This document shows, piece by piece, positions 1 through 11,565 of a DNA stretch of 64,000 nt. The notes beneath the pieces were generated by a model that worked only from the letters and a program-made list of their open reading frames with translations, was not told where the DNA came from and searched no databases. Position 1 is the stretch's first letter, and every line of letters starts with the position of its first letter. A program made the position numbers and the translations under genes. The DNA comes from Epiperipatus broadwayi (taxonomy: Eukaryota; Onychophora; Udeonychophora; Euonychophora; Peripatidae), in contig JAQFVV010012544.1 of the NCBI GenBank assembly GCA_028023455.1, positions 746,001 through 810,000 on the forward strand. Reading direction: 5' to 3'.

Positions 1-1816
1 TTTTATTATGTTGGAGTATTAGAATTATATTTATTATTCATACAAGTAATTATTTTATTTCAAGTTAGGAAGAGATCTCAAAGTCTATATTTTTATTTTT
101 ATTTTATTGGATAAATTAAGTTAAGTTTTATGTAGAAGTTTATGTTTGAATTGAGGGTTTACTGAATATAGACGACGTAGTATAAATAGTTTGGATAATC
201 AGTTTTATTTAAAATCAATGATTATTTTCCGGAAAGTTTAAATAAGTTTAGAGGATGTTTTGTAGATAGAAAGTTATTAAGAAGGAGTAGAATAACACAT
301 AAAGTAAAGTAATAATTTTACATAGAAAAGAATCATAGAATTTATCTAATGTAATACTTTATGAATTTGAATTAATGAATAATTTAAATATTATTATTTA
401 ACAGTACATATATGTAATGCATATTTAGTAAAACATGTAGCATAAATTGCATTAAGTGAAATATAAAATTGTAATCAATTATTTGTTATTACATTACAAA
501 AATACATTGATTTCTATATTATGATATTAAAGTAGTACTAATAATAGAGTGAACACATACTAGTACATGATGAAATGAATAACAGTAATACTTAAGTGAT
601 GTAGCAATTTAATTAATAAAGTTTAATTGTTTACATATGCTACATAAATATTATTTGCATAAATTTTTCTGTGTAATAATTGAAGTTCACTGATATTTAT
701 TTAAAGTCTAAGTTTTGAAAACATACTTCAATGTTATTAATACAGCATTTTAAAGGATGTATAATTATTTATTAAGAGTATAAGTTAATAACAGTGTAAA
801 CATATTGTATTATTATTTTCTTATTTTTATTTTCTTTGTTTTCATAATTTTAAACTGTAAATATTGTAAATAAATTCTTAGTTGAAGTTAATGTAAATAA
901 ACTTGTTTAATTTGTTTTAAAAATGTGTCGAGTTCATTATTTTGCACCACAGCATTTGACAGCAGATAATTTGAAGAAACATAATATTTGCACAATGTGA
1001 ATTTATTAATATTATTTAGAAATAAATACAATATTTTCCTGATTATCATTTATGAGAATTGATTGACATTATTACATTATATTACAATGGTCATAGAATA
1101 ATTATAATGCATAATATAAGAGTACAATATTATTTATTGCCACAGATTATTGAATTATAAGATTTTGATCTATTCCAAAATTAAGATGCTATATGAAAAT
1201 AAAAGATATACATATGATTATTTATTTAATGATTGATGATATATCAGAAATAGATAAGATTAGGTTATACTCTAAGATTAGTATTATAATTATTAAAATA
1301 AGTTAGGTGTATTTAGGTTTGATATAAAATCCCATATCATACTTATTTACATGAGTTATCATTACTTTAAGATAATTAGAAGAACCTGAGATTATTTAAT
1401 TATATTTTAAAAATTAAAAGTTAAGATTTATTTATTTTATTATTATTAAAGATAGTTTATTTTATTTAAAAGCCATAAGAATGCTATAGAGGTAGTAGTA
1501 AGTTAATAAGGAGGTGATAGTATTCTTATGCCATTGAGATAATATGTTTGGAAGATATTGACTCAATGTAAATCTACTTATTACTTTGTAACTTTACTTC
1601 ACAGTCTCATGATTTTAAAAATACTTATTTAATTAGTACATACTATAGGAATATATTGAATTTGATAATTGACAATAAATTTAATTAGAATATAATAATA
1701 TAAAAGTATATTAAAGATAAACATGCAAATTTTAACTGAGCATTATAATTTAATTAAGCTAGTCGTATTTCAAATTATGTTATACATCGAGAAGTAAGGG
1801 TACAATATATATATAT
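1..1816. other. AT-rich spacer, no gene seen
   Basis: No open frame of note, no RNA gene and no recognisable transposon domain. Several AATAAA-like hexamers occur near 865-900 (gtaaataaac type), so a 3' UTR entering from the left cannot be excluded, but nothing else supports one. Confidence 0.5.
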
Positions 1817-2785
1817 TTCTTGCTCTTAAATGTCATCTACTAGATGTCCTCTTTTGTATTATTCTTGAATTAGATGTCCTCTTTAGTATTATTATTGCTA
1901 TTTTTACCGGTTGACCTTTTTAGTATTATTCTTGCTATTAGATGTCCTCTTTCGTATTATTCTTGCTATTAGATGCCCTCTTTCATATTATTCTTGCTAT
2001 TAGATGTCCTCTTTCATATTATTCTTGCTATTAGAAGTCCTCTTTTGTATAATTCTTACTATTAGATGTCCTCTTTCATATTATTCTTGCTATTAGATCT
2101 CCTCTTTCATATTATTCTTGCTACTAGATGTCCTCTTTCATATTATTATTGCTATTAGATGTCCTCTTTCATATTATTCTTGCTATTAGATGTCCTCTTT
2201 CGTATTATTCTTGCTATTAGATGTCCTCTTTTGTATTATTCTTGCTATTGGATGTCCTCTTTTGTATTATTCTTGCTACTAGATGTCCTCTTTCGTATTA
2301 TTCTTGCTATTAGATGTCCTATTTCATATTATTCTTGCTACTACATGTCCTTTTAATATTATTCTTGCTACTAGATGTGCTCTTTCGTATAATTCTTGCT
2401 ATTAGATGTCCTCTTTCATATTATTCTTGCTACTAGATGTCCTCTTTAGTATTATTATTGCTATTTTTACCGGTTGACCTCTTTAGTATTATTCTTGCTA
2501 CTAGATGTCCTCTTTCGTATTATTCTTGCTATTGGATGTCCTCTTTCATATTATTCTTGCTATTGGATGTCCTCTTTTGTATTAATCTTGCTATTGGATG
2601 TCCTCTTTCATATTATTCTTGCTATTGGATGTCCTCTTTCGCATTATTCTTGCTACTAGATGCCCTCTTTCATATTATTCTTGCTCTTAGATGTCCTATT
2701 TAGTATATTATTGCTATTTTTACCGGTTGACCTCTTTCGTATTATTCTTGCTATTAGATGTACTTTTTAGTATTATTGCTGACTA
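1817..2785. repeat. 31-bp minisatellite array
   Basis: About 31 head-to-tail copies of a 31-bp unit of the form ttagatgtcctctttc plus atattattcttgcta. Most copies differ by a few substitutions (cat/cgt, ttag/ttgg, gctatt/gctact). Three copies, near 1900, 2462 and 2714, carry the same variant block containing taccggttgacc, so the array has some higher-order structure. Because 31 is not divisible by three, three units (93 nt) read as 31 codons. This produces overlapping artefactual ORFs with a repeating pattern (RCPL-YYSCYW). I do not consider these ORFs genes. Confidence 0.95.
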
Positions 2786-2883
2786 CCGATGTTATTACAT
2801 TTTATTATATTAATATTTTTTTTTGCAGAAACAACAAACATGGCATCTGATTTCTACTAGATGGCTTGCATTTTATTGCTTTT

Positions 2884-3062
2884 TATTGGTATGACGTATT
2901 GCCACAGAGACTTACTACTCTAATCTTTCGATCTTTAACGTAACATCTCCACGTGATTTCTGAACACATTTTATCGATTAACATTGTCAGGAAATCACTA
3001 GGAGACGTTATCTTAAAGATCAGAAGATTTGAGTAATACGTCTTTGTGGTAATACATCATAG
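2884..3062. repeat. Long imperfect hairpin (foldback or MITE-like)
   Basis: The sequence from about 2884 to 2965 (tatgacgtattgccacagag...) is the imperfect reverse complement of about 2985 to 3062 (...tttgtggtaatacatcata). The arms are roughly 80 bp at about 80% identity by eye, with a loop of about 20 bp. It has no coding capacity. The structure resembles a foldback element or MITE relic, but no clear target-site duplication was seen. Confidence 0.8.
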
Positions 3063-3171
3063 CAAGAAAAGTACTAAAGTACCAAAAAAATTTACTCAGT
3101 GTACTCGTGGTTTATTATACATCATGCCATGTTGGGAGTCCATTTTAATGGTCACTGAAAAGAGCCTTCAA

Positions 3172-3240
3172 CGTATCTGCCATATGAGGGCGCCATCTAG
3201 GCATTTGAACCTAGAAAAATTTATATAGTAGGCAGATACG
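3172..3240. repeat. 69-bp unit closed by a perfect 10-bp stem
   Basis: cgtatctgcc (3172-3181) pairs perfectly with ggcagatacg (3231-3240). Inside, ctaggcatttgaacctag forms a second short stem. The size and the closing stem recall a tRNA-like fold, but no A box/B box pair fits, so this is not called a tRNA. Confidence 0.45.
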
Positions 3241-4631
3241 CATGTTAAGATCCAAAACATTTTTATATATATATTATTTTGATCGTTTGCCCATTGTCAC
3301 TAGCCCATGGAGTAGCAGAGATTAATATAATATAAATTCTTATCTAATTATATTTCAATATAAAAAAAAATAAAATAAAATAAGCCACTGACAGTAATTA
3401 ACACACAAATAGATTTTTATTAACGCACATTTAAAATTGAGAAATAAATTTATTTTAGATTTTACATTAATAATTTTTTTTAAATTTAAATTCAAATTAC
3501 TATTTAAATAGACCGCACAGATGGATATTTCCGAGGGTGAATTTTTTTACCATGATGCATGTATTACTAACGGTCCTTCCATACGAAGTTTTCCCGAAAA
3601 CAAATCGAGTCATTCACCCCCTAAAAGAAGTTTTCCCAAACTTTGGGTCATTCAAAGGGGTAAGTGAAGCAACCGACAGCAAAACACATACATATCAGGC
3701 AATGAAATTGAACCCTCACAACTTTAATGTAACTTTTAATTGGAACATAATATATACACACACACAAAAAAAATGAAATGGAAATGATTGCTTAAACATC
3801 TGCATAAAAAAAATATATTAACAATTGAATTTGCATTTTTAAGTCAGATAAGAGTTCTTATTTTCAGCTATTAATTAATTGCAATTTTTAGGAAAGTTCT
3901 TATTAAATAGACACAAGAGTTCATACATTACGTATTGAGCAGATTTAGAGATCCATCTTCGTGATCACTTTCGTAGATTTTGTCATTCTTTGAAATGAAA
4001 CTGCTACTTGCCATTCATTTGGTCAGGAACTGTCATCCATAGGCCTCAGCTGGTTGTCTGGAAAATTAAATTTATTGCAGACTTCCACATCGTGAAAATC
4101 TGCAATATAGCTAGTTATAACGATATATTCATAGTCAGCTCTCAGATCCCAATTATAATAATCCTTTGGCTTTTATATTTTATTAGTCTCTTATCATCCA
4201 ATCTTTGGATTCAACTGGCAAAATGTCACTAATCCTTTCATGTTCAGTTATGGTCCGTGCTGTCATTTTCGTGCTTGCATTGGTCATTTAATTTCTTTGT
4301 ATTCTCTTACCATTTAATTTATTTTAAGTGCCTCAAGGAGTTTGCTTTAGAACAATCATTTAATTAATAAAACAATCATTTCCATTTTCTAACATTATAG
4401 AAATCAACATTTTTTTTTACTTTCAAAGATATCAAATCTTTATATCTTTACTTTTTTACAAAAAAATACTCTCAAATGCTTTTATTTTTAAAAGTTTTCA
4501 AAATTTCCTATCTGTGCCATCTATATGTACATTACACAACTTTTAATTTTCAGTTTTTAAGTTAAGTTTTATTTTTTCATTTTAATAAATCAATTTTTAT
4601 TCACGATCTTTTTATTTTAGTTTTAAAATAA
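3241..4631. other. AT-rich spacer with one less AT-rich block
   Basis: Mostly featureless. The block 3530-3780 is richer in G+C and holds two ~43-bp spaced repeats starting with gaagttttccc (3585 and 3628), each followed by a gtcattca motif. An ORF of 79 codons crosses it but matches no family I know. A 33-bp near-palindrome (attgcagactt...aaaatctgcaat) lies at about 4074-4106. Confidence 0.4.
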
Positions 4632-4659
4632 TGTAACGGCATATTTATATACCGTTACA
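4632..4659. repeat. Short perfect-stem hairpin
   Basis: TGTAACGG and CCGTTACA form an 8-bp stem around a 12-bp AT loop. It lies just beyond the 3' breakpoint of the neighbouring minus-strand LINE fragment. It might be a relic of an inverted-repeat element or a chance hairpin. Confidence 0.4.
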
Positions 4660-4689
4660 CTATAATATTTTTCTTTCACTCTGAGCTCA

Positions 4690-5200
4690 AACTGATTTAA
4701 AGATAAGTGCTGCTTCTCCTGTTGATGTTTGCTTTCTTGTGAACTGATATCATAAAATCAAAGGGAGCAGATGTGGTTCAATCTTGTTTTTAATAACTTT
4801 CTCAAAAATCTTAATGGCCCATTGAAATAAGACAAAGGTTCCTAAGTATAGTCATTGAAGCTGGTTTCTTATTGAAGGGCACTATTGTGATTGGATAAAA
4901 GTTTTCAATGTTGTATATTTTTTGTGAGAGTGAGAGAGTATTCACAGGGTCACATAACCCTTGAGTGGTTGAATAGCTAAAGTGCTCAAACACAATTTTT
5001 GGTATACCATGAGTACCTGAATGGCATGCATTGGGAAGAATAGCAAGTTTGTTTGTGAATTCATTATTGGTTAAATGGTGTGTGCTGTTATTATTATTAT
5101 CGTTATTATTATTTCCCAAGTTATTCAGTAATGCTTCTTTTAATATTTTTTTCTGGTCCTGCAATATTTTTTCACTAACACCTAAGTCATAGAATGTTAT
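4690..5200 (-). pseudogene. L1/Tx1-like LINE reverse transcriptase fragment
   Basis: The longest open piece (5164 to 4811, 117 codons) aligns by eye with the start of the RT domain of the LINE at 19.8-24.8 kb. LPNACHSGTHGIPK corresponds to LPDGVHPGLHGIPN, and FYPITIVPFNKK corresponds to LYPVALVPFIKK. The ISM of the RPIS-type motif follows. After a frameshift, another frame continues with KIFEKVIKNKIEPHL and an STGEAALI segment down to about 4690, which is the typical block before the catalytic region. The catalytic YxDD is absent, so this is a truncated dead copy. The Asn run near its start is a small (AAT)n expansion. It is head-to-head with LINE A, separated by a T-run at about 5203. Confidence 0.8.
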
Positions 5201-5889
5201 GGTTTTTTTTTTTTTTTGAGGTTTTGAATTTGAAGCAATACAATTATTATTTAAATTATCAAAATCGAATATTTGATTATGTTTTAAGTAATTTATCTGA
5301 AATTAAATCTTTTTGTGTTTCATCTCTGATTTTTCCTATTGATCTTTATTAACCACGTATAGAATTTTTTGTTAGTGCAAATTATTTTAAATGTTATCTT
5401 CCTCGGAATATTAAAACACATTATAAATAAGGAAATTGTTTTGGTTTGTGTAAGGCAATTTCCAATTTTGATTGGAGTTCATTACATTCCTCATCAGACA
5501 TTAATTCTAACTTGGGATTATTTAATCGAGTATTTAATGATTTGATTGATTTTTATATATTTAAAAAAATATGTTTTTCACAATTACTTTCCTTCTTGAT
5601 TTTCAGCTACACTTAAGAAAATTATTAAAAGAAAATCTTATCTCTATAAACAATTTTTTAAAACTCAAAATTTAGATAACTTTCTGAATTATAGAAGATT
5701 GTTTAAAACTATTCAGAAAATTGATTATCAAAAATATATTAAAAAGTATTGAACTCAACATGTCAGATAATTATAAAGAAATTTGATCCTTTTCTAAAAA
5801 TTCTAGCCTTACTAAATGTAAATCTCAAATAGATTAGAGCTTCTCTTTAAATGATGATGATTTTTCTATTAACTTTTTTGAATAGTATG

Positions 5890-6675
5890 GAAATTTTCAA
5901 TTGTCTTCTAAGTATAGATTACCTAATGAGAGTTTTCATGATAATATTTCTTTTGATTGTTTCAACAATAATGATATTATATCTACTATCAAAGAACTGA
6001 ACTTACATTCAACTTTAGATTATAATAATATACATTTTTTTATTTATAAAAGATCTGCAGAATTCGTTGCTAGCCTCCTATGTTGTACTTATTCATCCCT
6101 TTAAAAAGTGTATTTTTCACAATTCCCTTAAAATTATCAAAGTTATACCTATTTTTAAAAATGGTTCAAAAGATAATGTAAATAATTACAGATCTATTTC
6201 AGTGCTTTATACAATTGCATGCCTATTTAAAGGTATATTTATAGAAAAAATTATTAATGACAAATAAGGTTTTAGTTCTTGTGCAACATGCTTTTTTATC
6301 TAATAGATCAATTGAAGCTAATATTCTAACAATAACTTATCTTATTGCTAATGCTTTTGAAAATGAATGCCATTTTTACATGGTCTATTTTAATATCTCC
6401 AAAGCATTTGATAAAGTGGACCATTCTTTATTGCTTTGTAAAATGTACAAATGAGGTTTTTCTTATATCTTGATACTATAGTACAAATCTTATATTAACA
6501 AAAATGGTTTATATCAAATTTAATATCAAGTTTTGTAATCTATATTACTGCATTCTGAGATTACCTTATGGCAGTATCCATAAACTATTATTATTTAACA
6601 TTTATTTAGATGATTTAGGAGAAAATTTGGAATTTGCACAAATTTTGTGTTATGCAGATGATTGTAAAGTATTTT
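5890..6675 (+). pseudogene. LINE A reverse transcriptase, N-terminal and catalytic part
   Basis: Three overlapping frames carry consecutive RT blocks: IKELNLHSTLDYNN (5985), LKIIKVIPIFKNGSKD then NYRSIS (6130-6205), FLSNRSIEANI (6295), NISKAFDKVDHSLLL (6390-6435), and a YADD box at 6651-6662 (tatgcagatgat) in CYADDCK. These are RT blocks of the CR1/Jockey group, where the first catalytic Asp lies in the KAFDxVDH block. At least three frameshifts break it. The frame stops just after YADD, where a TIR element has inserted at 6761. Confidence 0.85.
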
Positions 6676-6760
6676 AGGAATATTAAGTCAATTACTGACT
6701 GCATACTTTTGCAAAAGGATGTTAACAATTGTGTAAAATGGTGTAAAAATGATAATATTG

Positions 6761-7451
6761 GGTAGTTGTATACATGGGGTAATGCGGCCACTTAATGGCA
6801 TTGTTGCTTGCAAAAATAATGAAAAATAATAAAATGTAACATTACCGGGCTGATAATTTTTTGCTTTCTGTTCTCCACCAATTTTTAAAAGTATTTTTAA
6901 AAAATTTATGAACAAACATTATTTTATAAATTACATTTTTTAATTATGTTATACTTTTCAGTGTGTGGTTTTGCTGATCCAAAGGATTGGCCAATATATT
7001 CTTTAGTCTGAGCAAACCAAGGTTATGATATTCAAAACAATAAACAATGGCAGCCATTCTATTACTCTCATAGCTGTTCTTCTGAAAATGTGTCTTTTTG
7101 CATGGCTTATGTGAAATGCTTCAACAACCTAGCCTTTTGCAATTGTTTTCATCTTCCACGATGTGTAGGGATATGTGGCAACAGACTTACAATTATTAGT
7201 ATGTAATAGCAGGTGTAAAATCCTTAATTTGAATGCACATAAAAACTCTTACTGTAATGATCTATGAAGTGTGAGCTATTACCATAGTGATACAAAGCAC
7301 AGTATGTAATACCATCTACACCTGATAATGGCTAATGTGAACAGAACTATTCTATAGGCTATAAGATGGGCTGCATATACAGCACATTTTTCTGCTTTTG
7401 CAGAGAAACAATGCTATCAAGCGGACACATTACCCCAAGTATACAACTACC
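6761..7451. mobile_element. 691-bp non-autonomous TIR element inserted in LINE A
   Basis: Left end GGTAGTTGTATAC at 6761 and right end GTATACAACTACC ending at 7451 are terminal inverted repeats. They extend imperfectly for about 60 bp and include the shared block TTGGGGTAATG / ATGGGGTAATG and GCATTGTT. LINE A coding resumes immediately on the right (INMDKCSTVFYSRKSE), and that segment aligns with LINE B 13590 onward, so the insertion boundaries are well supported. It has no transposase-like ORF. I could not resolve a target-site duplication, so no superfamily is assigned. Confidence 0.85.
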
Positions 7452-7990
7452 TAAGATTGATATTAACATGGATAAATGTTCTACTGTTTTTTATTCCAGA
7501 AAATCTGAAATATTTAATTGCCCTTATTATATTGAAAGCCACAAAATAAATTTGGCAGATGTACAAAAAGTCCTTGGCATTATTTTTACTAGCAATGAAT
7601 CACATCACATTGAAACTATGGTAAATAAAGATTTTAAAATTATGGGGGTGATTTTAAGGCATGATAGACAATTTACTAACTTTACAAAGCATAATTTTGT
7701 TTCTTGCTTTGGTTTTGCCAATTTTGGAATTTGGATCTGTTGTTTAGAACCCAAGTTCCAAATGAGATATTATTAAAATTCAATTAATCTATGATAAATT
7801 ATAAATTTTTGAAATACATTAAGTTAAATGACCATTATATATCCCTATTTGTTAGAAGAAAGATTAATGATCTTAATTGCTTATATAACCCTGTCACTCA
7901 GAAAATTATTTTAAACAAAATCTCAAATATTACAATTAATAATTGTTTACATTGAACATGCACAACTAATTTATTTTATATTAAAGTCTG
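7452..7990 (+). pseudogene. LINE A reverse transcriptase, C-terminal (thumb) part
   Basis: It continues LINE A after the TIR insertion. MDKCSTVFYSRKSE and VLGIIFTSN correspond to MDKCSIVSYSRKSE and LGLVFSNN in LINE B. The open frame runs to about 7776. The matching C-terminal tail (LFVRRKINDLN) continues in other frames to about 7960. It is inactive because it is separated from the catalytic core and frameshifted. Confidence 0.8.
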
Positions 7991-8071
7991 TCAATCTTAA
8001 CATATTAAAATCTTCACCTTTGTTTTGTTTGCTTAACACTTATAAGCAAGATTTTATTAATGAAAATATTT

Positions 8072-8183
8072 TTTTTTCATATGTCATAGCATCGGCCGGG
8101 ACGCGAACCCACAACCATCTGCAACCAACTTCTTGCTTGCATGGCGGCTGCGATACCTCCCGGCTAACAACGCAAGACCAATG
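8072..8183 (-). mobile_element. tRNA-derived SINE, family S1 copy 1
   Basis: On the minus strand it reads GTTGTTAGCCGGGAGG (A-box region), then GGGTTCGCGTCCCGGCC (B box and T arm), then a short tail ATGCTATGACATATG and an A-run. It is a minimal element: tRNA-like head plus polyA, with no long body. A direct repeat aatgaaaatattttt at 8059-8073 and 8184-8198 flanks it and is a convincing 15-bp target-site duplication. It lies in the 3' UTR of LINE A and is therefore younger than that copy. Confidence 0.9.
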
Positions 8184-8540
8184 AATGAAAATATTTTTGT
8201 ATTAAATTTTAAAAAACTGTTACTAATCTTATAAGAAAATATGACTGCAGATAAATTCATAATTTTATATTTATGCTTGCTTATTTATATTTTTGTATAT
8301 TAATTATGGTGCATTTCTATAATTGCCTTAATTCTATAGTTTTGTATGGTAAATAAAATAAATTGAATTATTATTAATAATAAGTATAATTATTAATCCT
8401 TATACTTCATATGCCTAAAGGAGAAGGATGCTTTTATTTCTCATTATTATTATTAATCAAGGATTAATATGCATATATATATATTTAAATCAGTTAAATC
8501 AAAATGTGTTTTTTAATGTTTTTATAATTTTCTATTGAAA

Positions 8541-9035
8541 TAATTGATAATTGAAAACTGTAAAACTTACTGACATCAAAATGATGTAATATAATTATAC
8601 ACAGCTTTTTATTCTTAATGGATTTTCATTTGTGAAAGTTATTGTTTTTAATTTATCTTCGTGTGATCAAGTGTTTTCCAAGTTGTTTTACCTCGGAGTA
8701 TATAATATTTTGGAGTATACAATATATATTATCTTAACCGATTATTACATCTTTAATTTGTGGTTTGAATAATTATTTTAATAGACATATTGGAAAGTGA
8801 CATAATTTTACTGTTATCAGCATAACATAAAATTTATAAAACTATTTAAGGATTAAGAAATAACTGATGATTGAAAACTGCATAAACTTATTGACGTAAA
8901 AGTAATATAATGTGTACAGATTTTTATTTTTAATGGACTTTGAGTTTTGGAAGTTGTTGTTCTTACTTCCTTATTGATTCCTTTATCATCTGTAATCAAG
9001 AGTTTTTTAAAGTTGTTTTACCTCAGGATATAACA
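8541..9035 (+). repeat. Direct repeat pair (about 170 bp, 320 bp apart)
   Basis: 8541-8710 and 8861-9035 share aligned blocks: attgaaaactg, aaacttaytgac, taatataatt/gtaatataatg, ttttaatggacttt/gatttt, and agttgttttacctc. Identity is perhaps 75% by eye. The pair stands upstream of LINE B ORF1 in the same orientation. It could be a tandem 5'-UTR promoter monomer of that LINE, or an unrelated duplicated repeat. Confidence 0.7.
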
Positions 9036-9056
9036 TTGCAAGTTAAGAAATGACAA

Positions 9057-9175
9057 TTTTTTTTTTTTTTTCCATATGTCATAGCATCGGCCGGGACGCG
9101 AACCCACACCCGTCTGCAACCAAATACTTGCTTGTAAGGCGGGTGCGATGACCTCTCGGCTAACAACGCTTGACT
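9057..9175 (-). mobile_element. tRNA-derived SINE, family S1 copy 2
   Basis: Nearly identical to the copy at 8072: minus-strand A-box region GTTGTTAGCCGAGAGG, B box GGGTTCGCGTCCCGGCC, tail ATGCTATGACATATG, then about 17 A. It is slightly diverged (gcgggtgcgatg versus gcggctgcgata), so this is a separate insertion. A weak duplication (tgacaattttt / tgactaatattttt) flanks it. Confidence 0.88.
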
Positions 9176-9411
9176 AATATTTTTAAAGACTACTTTTAAA
9201 GAAAAAAGTTTATTATTTTCTTACTGGAAAAAGACTGGATTTGTGTTAAAAAGAATTGTAAGAATTTTGATTGGAGTCAATTAACAATTTAGTATATTTT
9301 TTAATGACATGATGTATAAATACTATTAACATTTTTTTTCTTTGAAGTTTTTTTTTCATCATTGTCTTATATACATTGCTTAATATTTTCAATTTTATTA
9401 TGGTTCGTTTC

Positions 9412-11297
9412 CCATTCTTTGTCTATTATGCCAATCTGTTATTTAAGGAAGGCAAAAATCTTTGAAATGTTTTGGGCCCTGTGGTTTGAAATATCACTTA
9501 GACTGTTTTAATTCTGTTAATAATAAGAATTGTAGTGGGTCTGTTTTTGTATATCATTATTGTAAAGTTTCTCTTAATAATGATACTGCCTTTTCTTTTC
9601 AATCATCTTTTTCAAATTCATCAATTTCTGATTCAGATTATCCCTCTGTGAATAATACTATAGCGAATCAGCTTATTCCTGATAAAAATAAAATTTCAGA
9701 CATTATCTTTTCTCATAGTTGTTCTTTGATTATTTTTGATGCAACCCTGAGGATTAAGTGTTCTGGTCAATGTCAAAAATATTTTCATTTGTTTTGTACT
9801 AAGCTATCTAAATATGATGCTATTATTTTTTAAACAGTTGGTAATAGCTTTTTTAAATGTCAGGCTTGTAATGATAACTTCCAGTATAAAATTTTCAGAT
9901 GTTAATAATGAACTTCTTAATGAATTGGTAATGATAATGACTCAACAAAGTCATTGGCCAATAAGTTCATGGGTTTAGATTTGAAGGACAATGAGTGTAA
10001 CTTGTTTGAACCTATGGTCTCTGATAGTCACATTTCAAGTACTGATTATGATATATTTACTAAAGAAAACTCAGATTTGATGATAATGTCTTCTTGTAGT
10101 AATACATCAGTTCAGATTATTAAAGAAAATTCAAATGATTATAATGAATTAGATTATATTTCTAAAGCTAATACTAGATTATCAGATATTGTGAGGACAG
10201 ATGCTACAAATAATGATTTTGCTAATTCTGATAATGGTTCTTTATCAGTACAAAGGAGAAAAGCTGATATTGCTGTAAATAGCTCTACTTTTGCTAATGT
10301 GCAGGATGAATTGATTTATGAGGCTAACAGTAATCTTCCTTATGCAGCTAATTCTACTATTACATCCACAGGAATGTTTGAATCTTTTTAAACCGCATGG
10401 ATAAATGCCTTAATGATATCATTTCATATTATGAACATTTTATTTTAGAAGTTTTACAATCTTATTCTATATCACAAATTCACTCTCTGATTATTAAGAT
10501 GTCTCAATTTTGTAATAAACCATTAAATTGTTCTTCTAATTTTAGCAAAGGTATTCAATGCTCTCTTCCTTCTGCCAAATCAACTTGTTTTTCCAAAGTG
10601 AGTTCAAATAAAACCAGGATATTTTACAATAAAAAAGTTCATAATATATATAATGAAAACCATGATACTGGTAATAATATTAGTTTATATGGTAACAAGA
10701 CTTATAATAATATAAAAAGTGCTGTAAATAATTATATTAGTTCAGAGACTCAATCATTTGTTAAGAAAAATAAAACTTATTATGAGACTGGAATAAAAGA
10801 TCCAACTTCTCATATAAATCATAGAGTTGTTCTACTATGCAAAAAAATACATTAAAACAAAAAATGATTTTATGGATAAAACATAAATTTATCACAACAG
10901 GGGAAATTGTAATGTGTCTTATAAATGGTGGCTTTCTGTTTCATCACTATATTCTTCTAACACCTCTTCTCCTTTTCAGCAATTTTCTAATAGAAAATTA
11001 TCAATTAAGCAGCTTAGCAAAGAGGATAGTTTACACCATAATTTTAGACTAAATTCAAATAAATTTTATAATAAAAAATTTAGTAATTATTCTTCTAAAT
11101 TTAGACAAAATATTTCTAAAAATAATGATGAACTTAACTTTAAAGGTCCAATTTCTTATAGATGTCCTAATAAGAGTAACTGTTCATTATTAATTAAGGA
11201 TAATGATAAATATTATAAATATTTGATTTCAAATATGGCAGTAGGTGTTAAATCTACTGATATAAAGAGAATTTTTGGAAAACAAACTTCAGGTTAA
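9412..11297 (+). pseudogene. LINE B ORF1 with two PHD-type zinc fingers
   Basis: Starting upstream of the first Met, the frame reads CLLCQ, a TAA stop, then KCFGPCGLKYHLDCF and YHYC. This is the C-x2-C ... C-x3-C-x4-H-x2-C layout of a PHD finger. A second finger follows: IKCSGQCQKYFHLFC near 9757 and FKCQAC near 9856. The middle (9954-10855) is polar and Asn/Ser-rich without a domain I can name. The C-terminal piece (10914-11297) contains YRCPNKSNCSLLIK and ends ATG-less in IKRIFGKQTSG. PHD fingers are known in ORF1 proteins of some CR1/Jockey-like LINEs. At least three frameshifts split the ORF. Its role is presumably RNA or chromatin binding, by family analogy only. Confidence 0.75.
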
Positions 11298-11565
11298 AGT
11301 CATATGTATTAGGATTAATATGTTTAAGGCTAATACTAGTAGTTTCTTTTGTTTCAATTTTCAAACATAAGCATTGGAAGTTTATTTTGAATCATTTATG
11401 GCCTTGCAGTACTGCATTAAAAAAATTTTATGGCTCATTGGCCAGTTCATTAATACTTTCTGGTTATTTTTTTTGATCATTCTTACTTAACACTTTTTTT
11501 CTTGGATATTATTTATTTTATATTTTTTGATATTATTATTTGGACTTTATTGTTTTTACATAAAC

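Larger units (their letters stand above)
5225..8380 (+). mobile_element. LINE A, decayed CR1/Jockey-type non-LTR element
   Basis: A 5'-truncated copy of the same family as LINE B. It begins inside the endonuclease domain: FDYVLSN near 5265 corresponds to LDYILSN in B, and a SNFDWSSLHSSS segment near 5460 matches B's SNFNWKNLYSSS. It runs through the EN-RT linker and the RT, and ends at about 8375 in a short ATT-rich tail after gtaaataaaataaattg. The 3' UTR (7980-8375) aligns with B's 15450-15740. It is interrupted by a TIR element at 6761-7451 and a SINE at 8072-8183. Many stops and frameshifts show it is inactive. Confidence 0.85.

Noticed and set aside
2159-2703. ORFs with repeating RCPL-YYSCYW motifs
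   Set aside because: They are by-products of a 31-bp minisatellite (3 units = 31 codons), with no start context or domain.
8072-8183. Functional tRNA gene
   Set aside because: The T arm is good, but the D and anticodon arms do not fold properly, and polyA plus target duplication show a SINE.
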